This document shows positions 1 to 8,918 of a DNA stretch of 64,000 bases, one piece after another. This DNA comes from CAZMXP01 sp964570285. GTDB taxonomy: Bacteria; Planctomycetota; PLA2. The position numbers and the translations under genes are program-made. Numbering within the stretch: position 1 is the first letter of the stretch; each line of letters begins with the position of its first letter. The stretch spans positions 31,777 through 95,776 of the forward strand of contig CAZMXP010000009.1 in assembly GCA_964570285.1 (NCBI GenBank), read 5' to 3'. The notes beneath the pieces were generated by a model, which did no database searches, was not told the DNA's origin, and worked only from the letters and a program-made list of their open reading frames with translations.

Positions 1-8
1 GCAAGCCC

Positions 9-1907
9 CTAGAGATCCACCTCCGCCTGCTCCGCGTGGTCCATGATGAAGCGGAAGCGGGGCGCGGGGTCCTTGCCCATCAGGTCGTTGAAGACCGCGT
101 CCGCCTCGAGCGAATCCGGGATCTCCACCCGGAGCAGGCGGCGCGTCGCGGGGTTGAGCGTCGTCTCCCAGAGCACCTTCGGCATCATCTCGCCGAGCCC
201 CTTGAAGCGGGTGATCTCCGGCGTGCCGCGCCCGCCGGCGCGCGCGAGGATGCGCGCCTTCGCCGCGTCGTCGGCGGCCCAGAAGGTCTCCTTGCCGATG
301 TCGATGCGGTAGAGCGGGGGCTGCGCGAGGAAGACCTTCCCCGCCGCGACCAGCGGCCGCAGGTGGCGGAAGAAGAACGTCAGCAGCAGCGTCGTGATGT
401 GGTGGCCGTCGCTGTCGGCATCGGCGAGCAGGACGATGCGCCCGTAGCGCAGCCTGCCCTGGTCGAAGTCCTTGCCGAGGCCGCAGCCGAGCGCCAGCAC
501 GAGGTCGGCCAGCTCCTTGTTCTCGAGCACCTTGCCCGGCGCGAGCCCCTCGGTGTTGAGGATCTTGCCGCGCAGCGGGAGGATCGCCTGCCGGGTCCGG
601 TCGCGCCCCTGCTTCGCGGTGCCGCCGGCGGAGTCGCCCTCGACGATGAAGAGCTCGCTGCCGTCGGCGTCGGCGTCGGAGCAGTCGGCGAGCTTGCCCG
701 GCAGCATCGCCCTCCCCCGCGCCCCCACCTTCCGCGACACCTGCGTCGACGCCGCCCTCGACGCCTCGCGCGCCCGCGCCGCGAGGATGATCCGGCCGAC
801 GATCGCCTCGGCCGCGGTCCCGTTGCTGTTGAGCCAGTGCTCCAGCGCCGGGCGCACCATCGCGTCGATGCGCGCATGCACCTCGGGGTTGTTCAGGCGG
901 TCCTTCGTCTGCCCCTGGAACTGCGGGTCGCGCACGAAGACCGACAGCACGCCGACGAGCCCCTCGCGCAGGTCGTCGGTCGCGACCGTCACGCCCTTGG
1001 GCGCGATCCGGTGCGCCTCCATGTAGTCGCGGATCGCCTTGCCCAGCGCCGCGCGCAGGCCGTTCTCGTGCGTGCCGCCCGACGCCGTCGGGATGCCGTT
1101 CACGAACGAGAGCATGCGCTCGTCGGTCGACTCCGTCCACTGCAGCACGAGGTCGATGCGCGCCTCCTGCTCCTTGCGCAGCGCGAACGGCGGCTCGTGC
1201 ACCGGCGCCGCGCCGCGCTCGGCGACGAGCTTCCGCACGTACTCCTCGAGCCCCTCCTCGTGGCGGAAGTCGTCGACGCGCCCGCTGGTCTCGTCGCGGA
1301 AGACGATCCGGAGCCCTCGGTGGATGTAGCTGCACACCTCGCAGCGGTGGCGGATCAGCGCGGCGTCGAGGTCGATCTTCGGGAAGACGGTCGGGTCGGG
1401 CTCGAAGTAGATCGTCGTGCCGGTGCCCCTCGCGCCCCCGAGCCCCCGGAGCTTCCCCTTCGGCTTGCCGCGCGCGAACTCCATCTCGAAGCGCTCGCCG
1501 CCGCGCTTCACCGTCGCGACCATCCTCTGCGAGAGCGCGTTGACGACGCTCGCGCCCACGCCGTGCAGGCCGCCCGCGGTCTTGTAGACGCCCTCCTCGA
1601 ACTTGCCGCCGCTGTGCAGCGTCGTCAGGATGACCTCGAGCGCGGGCCGCTTCGCCTTCGGGTGCAGGTCGACGGGGATGCCCCGGCCGTCGTCCTCGAC
1701 GGTGACCGCGTGTCCGCCCTTGTGCAGCGTGAGCGCGATCTCGCTCGCGTGGCCGTTCATCGCCTCGTCGATGCTGTTGTCGAGGATCTCCCAGACGAGG
1801 TGGTGCAGCCCCGCGCTGCCGACGCCGCCGATGTACATGCCCGGCCGCTTGCGCACCGGGTCGAGCCCCTCCAGGACCGTGATGTCCTTCGCCGTGTATT
1901 CGCTCAT
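9..1907 (-). CDS. parE: Type IIA DNA topoisomerase subunit B (ParE/GyrB type)
   Basis: This 632-aa protein is the ATPase/TOPRIM subunit of a type IIA topoisomerase; with subunit A it passes one DNA duplex through another using ATP. The sequence shows the GHKL ATP site near the N-terminus (ILDNSIDEAMNGH at about residues 41-53, DDGRGIP, then GGLHGVGASVVNAL), a transducer region, and the TOPRIM motifs VEGDSAGG and DADSDGHH. Length is normal for ParE or the short form of GyrB. The ATG at 1907 overlaps the stop of the subunit A gene as ATGA, so the two are translationally coupled. I prefer topoisomerase IV because the A gene precedes B, but gyrase cannot be excluded from sequence alone. Confidence 0.85.
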   Translation of the reverse strand: MSEYTAKDITVLEGLDPVRKRPGMYIGGVGSAGLHHLVWEILDNSIDEAMNGHASEIALTLHKGGHAVTVEDDGRGIPVDLHPKAKRPALEVILTTLHSGGKFEEGVYKTAGGLHGVGASVVNALSQRMVATVKRGGERFEMEFARGKPKGKLRGLGGARGTGTTIYFEPDPTVFPKIDLDAALIRHRCEVCSYIHRGLRIVFRDETSGRVDDFRHEEGLEEYVRKLVAERGAAPVHEPPFALRKEQEARIDLVLQWTESTDERMLSFVNGIPTASGGTHENGLRAALGKAIRDYMEAHRIAPKGVTVATDDLREGLVGVLSVFVRDPQFQGQTKDRLNNPEVHARIDAMVRPALEHWLNSNGTAAEAIVGRIILAARAREASRAASTQVSRKVGARGRAMLPGKLADCSDADADGSELFIVEGDSAGGTAKQGRDRTRQAILPLRGKILNTEGLAPGKVLENKELADLVLALGCGLGKDFDQGRLRYGRIVLLADADSDGHHITTLLLTFFFRHLRPLVAAGKVFLAQPPLYRIDIGKETFWAADDAAKARILARAGGRGTPEITRFKGLGEMMPKVLWETTLNPATRRLLRVEIPDSLEADAVFNDLMGKDPAPRFRFIMDHAEQAEVDL

Positions 1908-4267
1908 GTCAGGGGGTCCGGGGGCAGGAGTTCGCGCTCGACGACTTTCTCGAAGGTGCCGGTCTTCTGGATCTCGCGCCCCCTGCCTCCGCGGCCGGTG
2001 ACGCCGTACTTCGTCGTGCTGATGGTCTTCTCGGCGTCGCGGTTGGTCGCGACGACGAGCAGGTCGCGGTCGCCGCGGCTCGCGACGTAGCCGAGCAGCG
2101 TGTCGCCCGTCGCGAGCTTCATCAGCAGCACGCCGCGGGCGGCGCCGGCCGTGAAGCGCACCTCCGAGACCGGGCAGAGGATCGCGCGGGCGTTGCGCGA
2201 CGCGGCGATGATCGTCTCGTCGCCGCGCACGGCGGTGACGCCCAGCACCTCCGCCACGCCGGAGAGGCGCGCGAACCGGCGGCCGTTCCTCGTGCTCGGC
2301 TCGACGAACGACGCGAGCGAGAAGCGGAGGCAGTAGCCGTCGCTCGTCGCCGCGAAGGCGTGGACCGGGGCGGGCTCGTCGGGGTTCGGGGAGGCGATCG
2401 CGCCGATGCGGCGCGGGTCGAGGCTCAGCGCGGCGATGATCCTCTCGCCGTCCTTGAGCGCGAACCGGGTCTGGATCGGGTCGCCGTGGCCGGTCGTCGC
2501 CGGGAGGTCGGCGATGCGGCAGGTGTAGGCGCTGCCCTGGCTGCTGAAGAAGACGATCGGCTCCTTCGTCGAGCCCGCCTCGGCGGCGAGGATCTTGTCC
2601 CCCTCGCGCACCTTCGTCTTGGCGAGGTCCTTCACCTCCTTCTGGCGCTTCACCCAGCCGTCGCGCGTCACGAGCACGACGTTGTCCTCGTCGACGATGA
2701 AGTCCTCCGCCTTGAATTCGGGTTCGTCCGAGGCGCTCTCGATGCGGGTGCGCCGGGCGAACTCCGGCTTCCCCCGGTAGTGGTCGCGCAGGTCCCGGAT
2801 CTCGGCCGAGACGAGCCCCCAGCGCGCCTCCTCGTCGCCGAGGAGCCCGTCGATCTCCTTCGCGCGCGCCCGCTTCCGCTTGCGCTCGTCGAGCACGACG
2901 TGGATCTCGAGCCGCGCGAGGCGGTAGAGCTTCAGCTCGAGGATCGCGTCGGCCTGCTCCGCGTCGAGCCCGAAGCGGGCGACGATCTTCGCCGCGGCGT
3001 CCTGCTTGCCGTCGCTGCCGCGGATGATCGCGAGGATCTCGTCGAGCGCGTCGAAGACCCTCGCGAAGCCGTCGAGCACGTGGATGCGGCGCCTGAGCCC
3101 CTCGAGCTCGTTCTCGAGCCGGCGCGTGACGACGTCGAGCCGGAACCGGAGGAAGTAGTGCAGCAGGCTCTGCAGGTCGCAGCGCTCCGGGCGGCCCACG
3201 TCGGCGGCGCCGGTCGGCACGAGGCAGGTCAGGTTCACGTTGAAGTTCTGCTGGAGCGGCGTGTTCCTGTAGAGGTAGGCGAAGACCATCTGCTCGTCGG
3301 CGTCCGACTTCATCAGGAGCTCGATGCGCACGTCCTCGGCGCTCAGGTCGCGCACGTCGAGCAGCGGCGGCAGCTTCCGGCCGGCGATGATCTCGGCGAT
3401 GCGCTCGACGAGCGTCGCCTTGTTCGTCGCGTAGGGGATGCTCGTGATGATCGCGGTCTTCCCCGAGCGTCCCCTCCGGCCCTCCTCCCACGTGCCGCGC
3501 AGGCGCACGGCCCCGCTGCCGCTCTCGTAGATCGCGTGCAGCTCCTCCGGCGTGTTCAGGATCTGCCCGCCGGTCGGGAAGTCCGGGCCCGGGATCGACG
3601 CCATGAGCTGCCGGTTGGCGAGGCCGCGGGACTCGAGCAGGCGCAGCAGCGCGTCGCAGACCTCGACGGGATTATGCGGCGGGATGTTGGTCGCCATGCC
3701 GGTGGAGCCGTTGATCAGCAGGTTGGGCAGCCGCGCCGGCAGCACGACCGGCTCCTCGCGGGTGCCGTCGTAGTTCGGGCGGAAGTCGACGGTCTTCTGG
3801 CCGATCTCCTCGAGCAGCCCCTCCGCCTCCACGGCGAGGCGGCACTCGGTGTAGCGCATCGCCGCGGCGCCGTCGCCGTCGAGCGAGCCGAAGTTGCCCG
3901 AGCCGTCCACGAGCGGCACGCGAAGCGAGAAGGGCTGCGCCATGCGCACGAGCGCCTCGTAGATCGCCATGTCGCCGTGCGGGTGGAACGACCCCATCAC
4001 GTCGCCGACGACCTTCGCGCACTTCCTGTGCCTGCCGTCCGAACGGATCCCGCCGATCCCCATCGTGTAGAGGATGCGCCGCTGCACCGGCTTCAGCCCG
4101 TCGCGCACGTCCGGCAGCGCCCGGCTCGTGATGACCGAGAGCGCGTAGTTGAGGTAGCGCGCCCGCGCCGCCTCCTGCAGCGCGACGGGCTCCTCCCCCC
4201 CCGCGCCCCCCCCGGCATCCCAGAACGTCGGCTCCGCGTCGCGGTCTCTTCCTCGTCTCTTGGCCAC
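1904..4267 (-). CDS. parC: Type IIA DNA topoisomerase subunit A (ParC/GyrA type)
   Basis: This 787-aa protein is the DNA-cleaving subunit of a type IIA topoisomerase. It has the winged-helix/tower core, the catalytic tyrosine in AAMRYTE (Y139), an Ile-containing coiled-coil region and a C-terminal beta-pinwheel. No canonical GyrA box (QRRGGKG) sits at the start of the pinwheel. A TGRGGRG stretch near the very C-terminus is only loosely similar, so ParC is the better guess. The start is GTG at 4267. It has no Shine-Dalgarno sequence, but TATAGT lies 8 nt upstream on the minus strand (4276-4281), a pattern repeated at many genes here. The desaturase gene ends 21 bp upstream, and the partner subunit overlaps its 3' end. 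Confidence 0.85.
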   Translation of the reverse strand: MAKRRGRDRDAEPTFWDAGGGAGGEEPVALQEAARARYLNYALSVITSRALPDVRDGLKPVQRRILYTMGIGGIRSDGRHRKCAKVVGDVMGSFHPHGDMAIYEALVRMAQPFSLRVPLVDGSGNFGSLDGDGAAAMRYTECRLAVEAEGLLEEIGQKTVDFRPNYDGTREEPVVLPARLPNLLINGSTGMATNIPPHNPVEVCDALLRLLESRGLANRQLMASIPGPDFPTGGQILNTPEELHAIYESGSGAVRLRGTWEEGRRGRSGKTAIITSIPYATNKATLVERIAEIIAGRKLPPLLDVRDLSAEDVRIELLMKSDADEQMVFAYLYRNTPLQQNFNVNLTCLVPTGAADVGRPERCDLQSLLHYFLRFRLDVVTRRLENELEGLRRRIHVLDGFARVFDALDEILAIIRGSDGKQDAAAKIVARFGLDAEQADAILELKLYRLARLEIHVVLDERKRKRARAKEIDGLLGDEEARWGLVSAEIRDLRDHYRGKPEFARRTRIESASDEPEFKAEDFIVDEDNVVLVTRDGWVKRQKEVKDLAKTKVREGDKILAAEAGSTKEPIVFFSSQGSAYTCRIADLPATTGHGDPIQTRFALKDGERIIAALSLDPRRIGAIASPNPDEPAPVHAFAATSDGYCLRFSLASFVEPSTRNGRRFARLSGVAEVLGVTAVRGDETIIAASRNARAILCPVSEVRFTAGAARGVLLMKLATGDTLLGYVASRGDRDLLVVATNRDAEKTISTTKYGVTGRGGRGREIQKTGTFEKVVERELLPPDPLT

Positions 4268-4288
4268 GCGGCACCACTATAAGAGGCG

Positions 4289-5242
4289 CTAGTGCCAACT
4301 CGCGTGCGGCGCGCGGTTCAGGACGAACCAGTCCCACAGGAGACCGCCGTAGGTGCGCACGCGCATCGGGTGGCGCGCGAGGAAGGGCGCGAGCTCGCGG
4401 TGCAGCGCCGCGAGGTTGTAGAAGGGCACGCCGGGGAAGTAGTGGTGCTCCATGTGGTAGTTCGACCAGAGGAAGAGGAAGTCCCAGACCGGGTTGGTGC
4501 GGATGATCGTGCCCCACGCGGCGGGATCGGCGGGCTCGATGTCGTAGTGCTGGCCGAGGCGGTTGATCGTGAACGCCACGGGGAAGACGAAGAAGACCGG
4601 CACGACATAGAGGCGCAGCAGCATCGCCCCGCCCCCGAGCGCGACGAGGCCCGCCATCAGCAGCAGGTGGCATCCGACGACGAGCGCCCGCTCGCGCCGG
4701 AGCGCCGCGCGGACCTCCGCCGGGTAGGTCGCCGCCTCCCGCGCCGCCGCGCGGAAGTAGATCGGGAAGAGCGCGGGCGTGAGGTAGAGCGCCTTGTACC
4801 AGCGCTTCACGATCTTCGGCGTCAGGTGGTGGCGCTTGGGATCCCGCTCGGCGTCGCCCAGCTCCGCGTGGTGGTCGAGGTGCCACCTCGTGAACTGCGT
4901 CGGCGAAAGCCCGCTCGGCAGCGCGTAGAGCCACGCGAGCCAGCGGTTGCCCCGGCGTTTTCGCTGCGCGAAAACGCTCAGGTGGACGACCTCGTGGAGG
5001 AGCACGGTGAAGGAGAAGACGACAAAGCCGAGCAGGACGGCGGCGGGCAACCAGACGTACAGGCGGTCGGGGAAGCGCGCGATGGCGGCCGCGCACGCGG
5101 CCAGGAGAACCACCTGCCGCGCGGCGACGAGGCCGTGGCGCCAGCCGGAGGTCTCGTGGAGCGCCTTCACGCGATCCTTGTCGAGGAGCGCGGAAAGCTC
5201 CGCGCGGAGGGGGGCGAACGCGCCGCTCCAGTGGCCCTGCAC
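4289..5242 (-). CDS. Membrane fatty acid desaturase family protein
   Basis: A 317-aa integral membrane di-iron protein. It shows the three histidine boxes of the family in order: HEVVH (about residue 83), HLDHH (about residue 120) and HMEHH (about residue 266), between hydrophobic segments. Family members insert double bonds or hydroxyl groups into acyl chains or related lipids at the inner membrane; the substrate cannot be told. The predicted start is GTG at 5242 with TAGATT 6 nt upstream (5249-5254). It lies just upstream of the topoisomerase pair on the same strand and could be cotranscribed with it. The functional link, if any, is unclear. Confidence 0.8.
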   Translation of the reverse strand: MQGHWSGAFAPLRAELSALLDKDRVKALHETSGWRHGLVAARQVVLLAACAAAIARFPDRLYVWLPAAVLLGFVVFSFTVLLHEVVHLSVFAQRKRRGNRWLAWLYALPSGLSPTQFTRWHLDHHAELGDAERDPKRHHLTPKIVKRWYKALYLTPALFPIYFRAAAREAATYPAEVRAALRRERALVVGCHLLLMAGLVALGGGAMLLRLYVVPVFFVFPVAFTINRLGQHYDIEPADPAAWGTIIRTNPVWDFLFLWSNYHMEHHYFPGVPFYNLAALHRELAPFLARHPMRVRTYGGLLWDWFVLNRAPHASWH

Positions 5243-5262
5243 CCCTCCAATCTACAGGTAGG

Positions 5263-6516
5263 ATGGCCGGGGTGCCCCCGCGCCCCCTGATCCTCGCGCT
5301 GCTCGCCGCGGCGTGCGCCGCGCCGCGGGCGGCCTCCCTCGACAACCCGGGCGCCCGCGCGGACCTCTCGGCGCAGATGGTCGAGACGCTCGACCGGCAG
5401 CGCCACTATTTCGCCGACGACGAGGGGCGCCGGGCCTTCGGCGAGCGCATGCGCGCGATCGCGATCCAGTCGAGCGACGCGCGCACCTTCTACGAGGCGG
5501 CGAGCGTCGCGCTCGCGGCGCTCGGCGAGGGGCACACCGCGCTCGTCGGCTCGCCCGAGGTGCCCTTCACGGCGACGATCCCGCCGGTCGCGCTGCTGGA
5601 GATCGGCGGCGCCGTGCTCGTCGCCGGCGTCGCGCCCGGCGTGGAAGGGGGAGGGCTGCGGGAGGGGGACACCGTGCTCTCCGTGGACGGCGAGGCGGCG
5701 GAGCAGGCGCTCGGACGCCGCCTCGCGGAGACGCCGGGATCGACGGCACACGGCCGCCGCGCGCGCGCGGTCGCGAACCTCCTCGCCGGGCCGACGGCGA
5801 CGCCGGCGAGGGTGGCCGTGCGCGGCCCGGACGGCCGCGAGCGGGAGGCCTACCCGCTGCGCTTCCTGCTCGACGACGAGGGCGAGGACCGCTTCCGCTT
5901 CGGCTTTCTTCCGGCGACGCTGACGGCGATGCGCATCTCGGCGTCGGCCGGCTACCTGCACCTCCCGGACTTCCATCCCGACCGCATCGGAGAGATCGAG
6001 ACCGCGCTCGACGCGTTCCGCGAGCTGCCGATGCTCGTGCTCGACCTGCGCGGCAACCCGGGCGGGCGCATCCAGACCCTGCAGCGCATCGCCGGCATGC
6101 TGCTCGGCGATCCCGCCGACCTCGTGGCCCTCGTGCAGCAGCGCCGCACGGAGGTGCTCCGGTCGGCGTTCGCGGAGCGCCCCTACCGCGGCAAGCTGAG
6201 GCTGCTCGTCGACGAGCGCACCGGGAGCGCCGCCGAACTGCTGGCTGCCGCGCTGCAGGACCTCGGCCGCGCCCCGCTCTTCGGCCGCCCCACCGCCGGC
6301 TCGACGCGCTCGCGGCTCTCCAGCGTGCTGCCGGGGGGCGTCACGTTCCACTACGCGGGCGCCGCGGAGTTCCGGCGCTGCGACGGCAGGCCCATCGAGG
6401 GCGCCGGGGTCACGCCCGACCATGTCGTCCTCCCCAGCCGCGAGAGCATCGCGCGGGGCGAGTACGGCGACCCCTTCCGCGACCCGGCGGTGAGGGCCGC
6501 ATTGGACCGGAATTGA
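5263..6516 (+). CDS. S41 (tail-specific/C-terminal processing) peptidase-like lipoprotein
   Basis: A 417-aa secreted protein with an N-terminal signal ending in a lipobox (LLAAAC), so probably a lipoprotein. A PDZ-like segment (about residues 100-150, GLREGDTVLSVDG) precedes an S41 catalytic fold. The fold contains the LRGNPGG loop and ERTGSAAELL, whose serine (S322) is the expected nucleophile, followed by the FGRPTAGSTRS loop. S41 enzymes trim or degrade envelope proteins from the C-terminus. Only 20 bp separate its start from the divergently transcribed desaturase. The native substrate is unknown. Confidence 0.8.
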   Translation: MAGVPPRPLILALLAAACAAPRAASLDNPGARADLSAQMVETLDRQRHYFADDEGRRAFGERMRAIAIQSSDARTFYEAASVALAALGEGHTALVGSPEVPFTATIPPVALLEIGGAVLVAGVAPGVEGGGLREGDTVLSVDGEAAEQALGRRLAETPGSTAHGRRARAVANLLAGPTATPARVAVRGPDGREREAYPLRFLLDDEGEDRFRFGFLPATLTAMRISASAGYLHLPDFHPDRIGEIETALDAFRELPMLVLDLRGNPGGRIQTLQRIAGMLLGDPADLVALVQQRRTEVLRSAFAERPYRGKLRLLVDERTGSAAELLAAALQDLGRAPLFGRPTAGSTRSRLSSVLPGGVTFHYAGAAEFRRCDGRPIEGAGVTPDHVVLPSRESIARGEYGDPFRDPAVRAALDRN

Positions 6517-6541
6517 CCGTGGCTGGCCGCCGCCCTAGACT
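6513..6541 (+). promoter_or_regulatory. Candidate sigma70 promoter for the amino-acid dehydrogenase gene
   Basis: TTGACC (6513-6518), a 17-nt spacer and TAGACT (6536-6541) lie 38 nt upstream of the dehydrogenase ATG. The -35 box overlaps the stop codon of the S41 gene. Spacing and box quality fit housekeeping sigma factors. Prediction by eye only. Confidence 0.5.
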
Positions 6542-6578
6542 CTCCCCGGCTGGCGCGGCGCGGGCCCCAGGAGAGGCG

Positions 6579-7649
6579 ATGAAATTCACAGAAATTCCGG
6601 TCGAGGGGTACGAGCGGGTCGTGCGGTGCGACGACCCCGCCTCGGGACTCAAGGCCCTCATCTCCGTGCACGACACGACGCTGGGCCCCGCGCTCGGCGG
6701 CATGCGCATGTGGGCCTACCTGAGCGACCACGAGGCGCTCACCGACGTGAACCGCCTCAGCAAGGGCATGACCTACAAGTCGGCGGTCGCCGAGACGGGC
6801 CTCGGCGGCGGCAAGTCGGTGATCATCGGCAACGCGAAGACCGACAAGAGCGAGGCGCTCTTCCGCGCGATGGGGCGCTTCGTGAACCACCTCGGGGGCC
6901 TCTACACGACGGCCGAGGACGTCGGGACCAACGTCGACGACATGGTGACCGTGCGCAAGGAGACCAAGCACGTCACCGGCCTGCCGCGCGAGATGAACAG
7001 CAGCGGCGACCCCTCGCCCTACACCGCGATCGGCGTCTACCACGGCATCCGCGCCTGCGTCGAGCACACCCTCAAGACCTCCGAGATCAAGGGCGTGCGG
7101 ATCGCCGTGCAGGGGGCGGGCAACGTCGCGCGCTACCTCTGCGGCCACCTCCGCAAGGCGGGCGCGGAGCTGATCGTGACCGACATCGTGCCCGAGAAGG
7201 CGAAGCTCGTCGCCGAGGAGCACGGCGCGAAGCTCGTCGCGCCCGAGGACATCTACGACGCCGAGTGCGACGTCTACTGCCCCTGCGCGCTCGGCGCGAC
7301 GATCAACGACGACACCGTGCCGCGCCTCAAGTGCAGGATCGTCGCCGGCGCCGCGAACAACCAGTGCCTCACCGTCGAGCACGGCGACCGCCTGCGCGAG
7401 CGCGGCATCCTCTACGCCCCCGACTTCGTGATCAACGCGGGCGGCATCATCAACGTCAGCGTCGAGCTCGAGCGCGGCGGCTACAACGAGGAGCGCGCGC
7501 GCACGAAGGTCAACAACATCTACGGCGCGGTGAAGGACATCATCGCCACGGGGGAGCGCGAGCAGATCGCGACCAACCGCGCGGCGATCCTGCTCGCGGA
7601 GCGCAAGCTCGCGGAAGGCCGCAAGAAGAAGGCGGGGCGCAAGCGTTAG
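6579..7649 (+). CDS. Glu/Leu/Phe/Val dehydrogenase, leucine-dehydrogenase type
   Basis: A 356-aa NAD-dependent amino-acid dehydrogenase, the size of leucine or phenylalanine dehydrogenases rather than the longer glutamate enzymes. It has the N-terminal substrate domain with GPALGGMRMW and the catalytic-lysine segments RLSKGMTYKSA and GLGGGKSVI. A Rossmann domain follows with GAGNVARYL, and VINAGGIINV occurs near the C-terminus. It should reversibly deaminate branched-chain or aromatic L-amino acids to 2-oxo acids in the cytosol. The start at 6579 has a clear AGGAGAGG ribosome-binding site, unlike most neighbours, and a sigma70-like promoter upstream. Confidence 0.85.
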   Translation: MKFTEIPVEGYERVVRCDDPASGLKALISVHDTTLGPALGGMRMWAYLSDHEALTDVNRLSKGMTYKSAVAETGLGGGKSVIIGNAKTDKSEALFRAMGRFVNHLGGLYTTAEDVGTNVDDMVTVRKETKHVTGLPREMNSSGDPSPYTAIGVYHGIRACVEHTLKTSEIKGVRIAVQGAGNVARYLCGHLRKAGAELIVTDIVPEKAKLVAEEHGAKLVAPEDIYDAECDVYCPCALGATINDDTVPRLKCRIVAGAANNQCLTVEHGDRLRERGILYAPDFVINAGGIINVSVELERGGYNEERARTKVNNIYGAVKDIIATGEREQIATNRAAILLAERKLAEGRKKKAGRKR

Positions 7650-7692
7650 AGGCCCCGGCCTGCTCGTCGCCCTGCTCGCGGCGCTGGCGCTG

Positions 7693-8727
7693 GTGGTCGC
7701 GCTGATCCTGCTGTCGGGCGACGGGGAGGGGCCGCGGGGAGGGGAGCGGGGGACGGGCCCGGGCCTCGACACCCCCCCGGAGCCCCCCCGGAATCCGCCT
7801 GCGAGGCCTCTCGCCGCCGTCGAGGCCGCCGGCCCGGAGGGGTTCCTCGCCGACTGCGCGGCGCGGCCCCGGGAGGCGGTGCCGCAGCTCCTCGCGCTGC
7901 TGATGGAGGGGAACGATGTCGCCTACGAGCCCCGCTGGACCTTCCGCGACGGGCGGCTTGTGGGCTTTCCGTCGCTGCGCGCGATCTACCTCGTCGCGCT
8001 CGCGCGGATCCAGGGCGCGGACGCGACCGACGCGCTCTCCCGGGTGCTCGAGACGACGGAGTCGCCCGAGGAGAGCTGCCTGATCGCGTTCGAGCTCTCG
8101 CGGCGCGACGCGGCCGGATGGGCCGCGACGGTGATCGCCCGCTGCGACCGCGAGCCCGACCCCGCGCGGCTGCCCCTCCTGCTCGCGATGGCGGGACTCG
8201 CCGCCGGGAGCGACCCCGGCGCGGTCGCGCAGGCCGTGTTCGAGCGCGCGCCGCGGGGGGAGGACGGCAGGGATCCGCGCGTGCTCGCGAGCGCGCTCCG
8301 CACGCTCCCGCTCGATCGCGCCGCCGGCGCGCTGGGGCCGCTGCTCGAGGGCGCGGACGTGACGCGGCGCGCGAAGTCGCGCTACGTGAAGGAGATGCTC
8401 TCGCGCGGGGAGGTCGAGACCCTCGTGCGCGTGCGCGAGATCGTCGAGAGGGGGCGGCTCGACGAGGCGACGCGGAACGAGATCTGCCAGGAGGCGGCCA
8501 ATTCGGTGGCCTTCCTCGAGGAGACCGCGACCTTCCAGCAGGCGCGCGCCCGGGGCGACCGCGGGGCCGCCGAGGAGTCGCGGGCGAGGTTCCTGCGCCG
8601 CCTCGACGAGATGCACCGGCTCGCGGGCGTCGCGCTCGGCGTCGACCTCGCGACGAGCGACGACCTCCGCGCCGCCAGCGTGCGCCGCCTTCTCGACGGC
8701 TACCGCGCCGGGTTCGCGGGCGGGTGA
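7693..8727 (+). CDS. Hypothetical signal-anchored protein
   Basis: I do not recognise this protein of about 344 aa. It begins with a hydrophobic Leu/Val/Ala stretch followed by a Gly/Pro-rich linker, which suggests a signal anchor with a periplasmic body. The body is helical and rich in Ala/Leu/Glu/Arg, possibly HEAT-like. The GTG at 7693 is the first standard start in frame. The hydrophobic run continues upstream in frame to about 7660, so a CTG start there is possible. It starts about 44 bp after the dehydrogenase gene and may be cotranscribed with it. Confidence 0.5.
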   Translation: MVALILLSGDGEGPRGGERGTGPGLDTPPEPPRNPPARPLAAVEAAGPEGFLADCAARPREAVPQLLALLMEGNDVAYEPRWTFRDGRLVGFPSLRAIYLVALARIQGADATDALSRVLETTESPEESCLIAFELSRRDAAGWAATVIARCDREPDPARLPLLLAMAGLAAGSDPGAVAQAVFERAPRGEDGRDPRVLASALRTLPLDRAAGALGPLLEGADVTRRAKSRYVKEMLSRGEVETLVRVREIVERGRLDEATRNEICQEAANSVAFLEETATFQQARARGDRGAAEESRARFLRRLDEMHRLAGVALGVDLATSDDLRAASVRRLLDGYRAGFAGG

Positions 8728-8739
8728 GCCTGCGGCGGG

Positions 8740-8770
8740 GACCAGCATGACCAGCATGACCAGGATGACC
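8740..8770. repeat. Short tandem repeat, 9-bp unit (GACCAGCAT)
   Basis: Three adjacent copies of GACCAGCAT/GACCAGGAT (8740-8766) plus a partial fourth unit follow the stop of the upstream gene. The surrounding 8728-8916 gap holds no recognisable gene. Confidence 0.6.
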
Positions 8771-8853
8771 ACGAAGGCGCGAAGTCACGGAGACGGGGAA
8801 GAGCCAGACCGGCGCGGGGCGCGCTTCCCGCGTCGGCAGGGCTCGTCCGTGTC

Positions 8854-8918
8854 AGGAGCTCGTCCGGGTCCGGCTGGCCCCGAAGCGTGGCTGAAGGCCA
8901 TTACCCGGACAAGCTCCT
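8854..8918. repeat. Near-perfect 16-bp inverted repeat at the end of the permease gene
   Basis: Arms at 8854-8869 (AGGAGCTCGTCCGGGT) and 8903-8918 are complementary with one mismatch, separated by 33 nt. The right arm reaches into the stop codon of the minus-strand permease gene. There is no T-run, so a simple rho-independent terminator is not obvious. It may be a REP/MITE-like element or a bidirectional termination structure between two converging genes. Confidence 0.6.

Noticed and set aside
1904..2100. TGRGGRG near the C-terminus of subunit A as a GyrA box
   Set aside because: The gyrase box lies at the start of the C-terminal pinwheel; this one is at its very end and only loosely matches, so it does not decide gyrase over topoisomerase IV.
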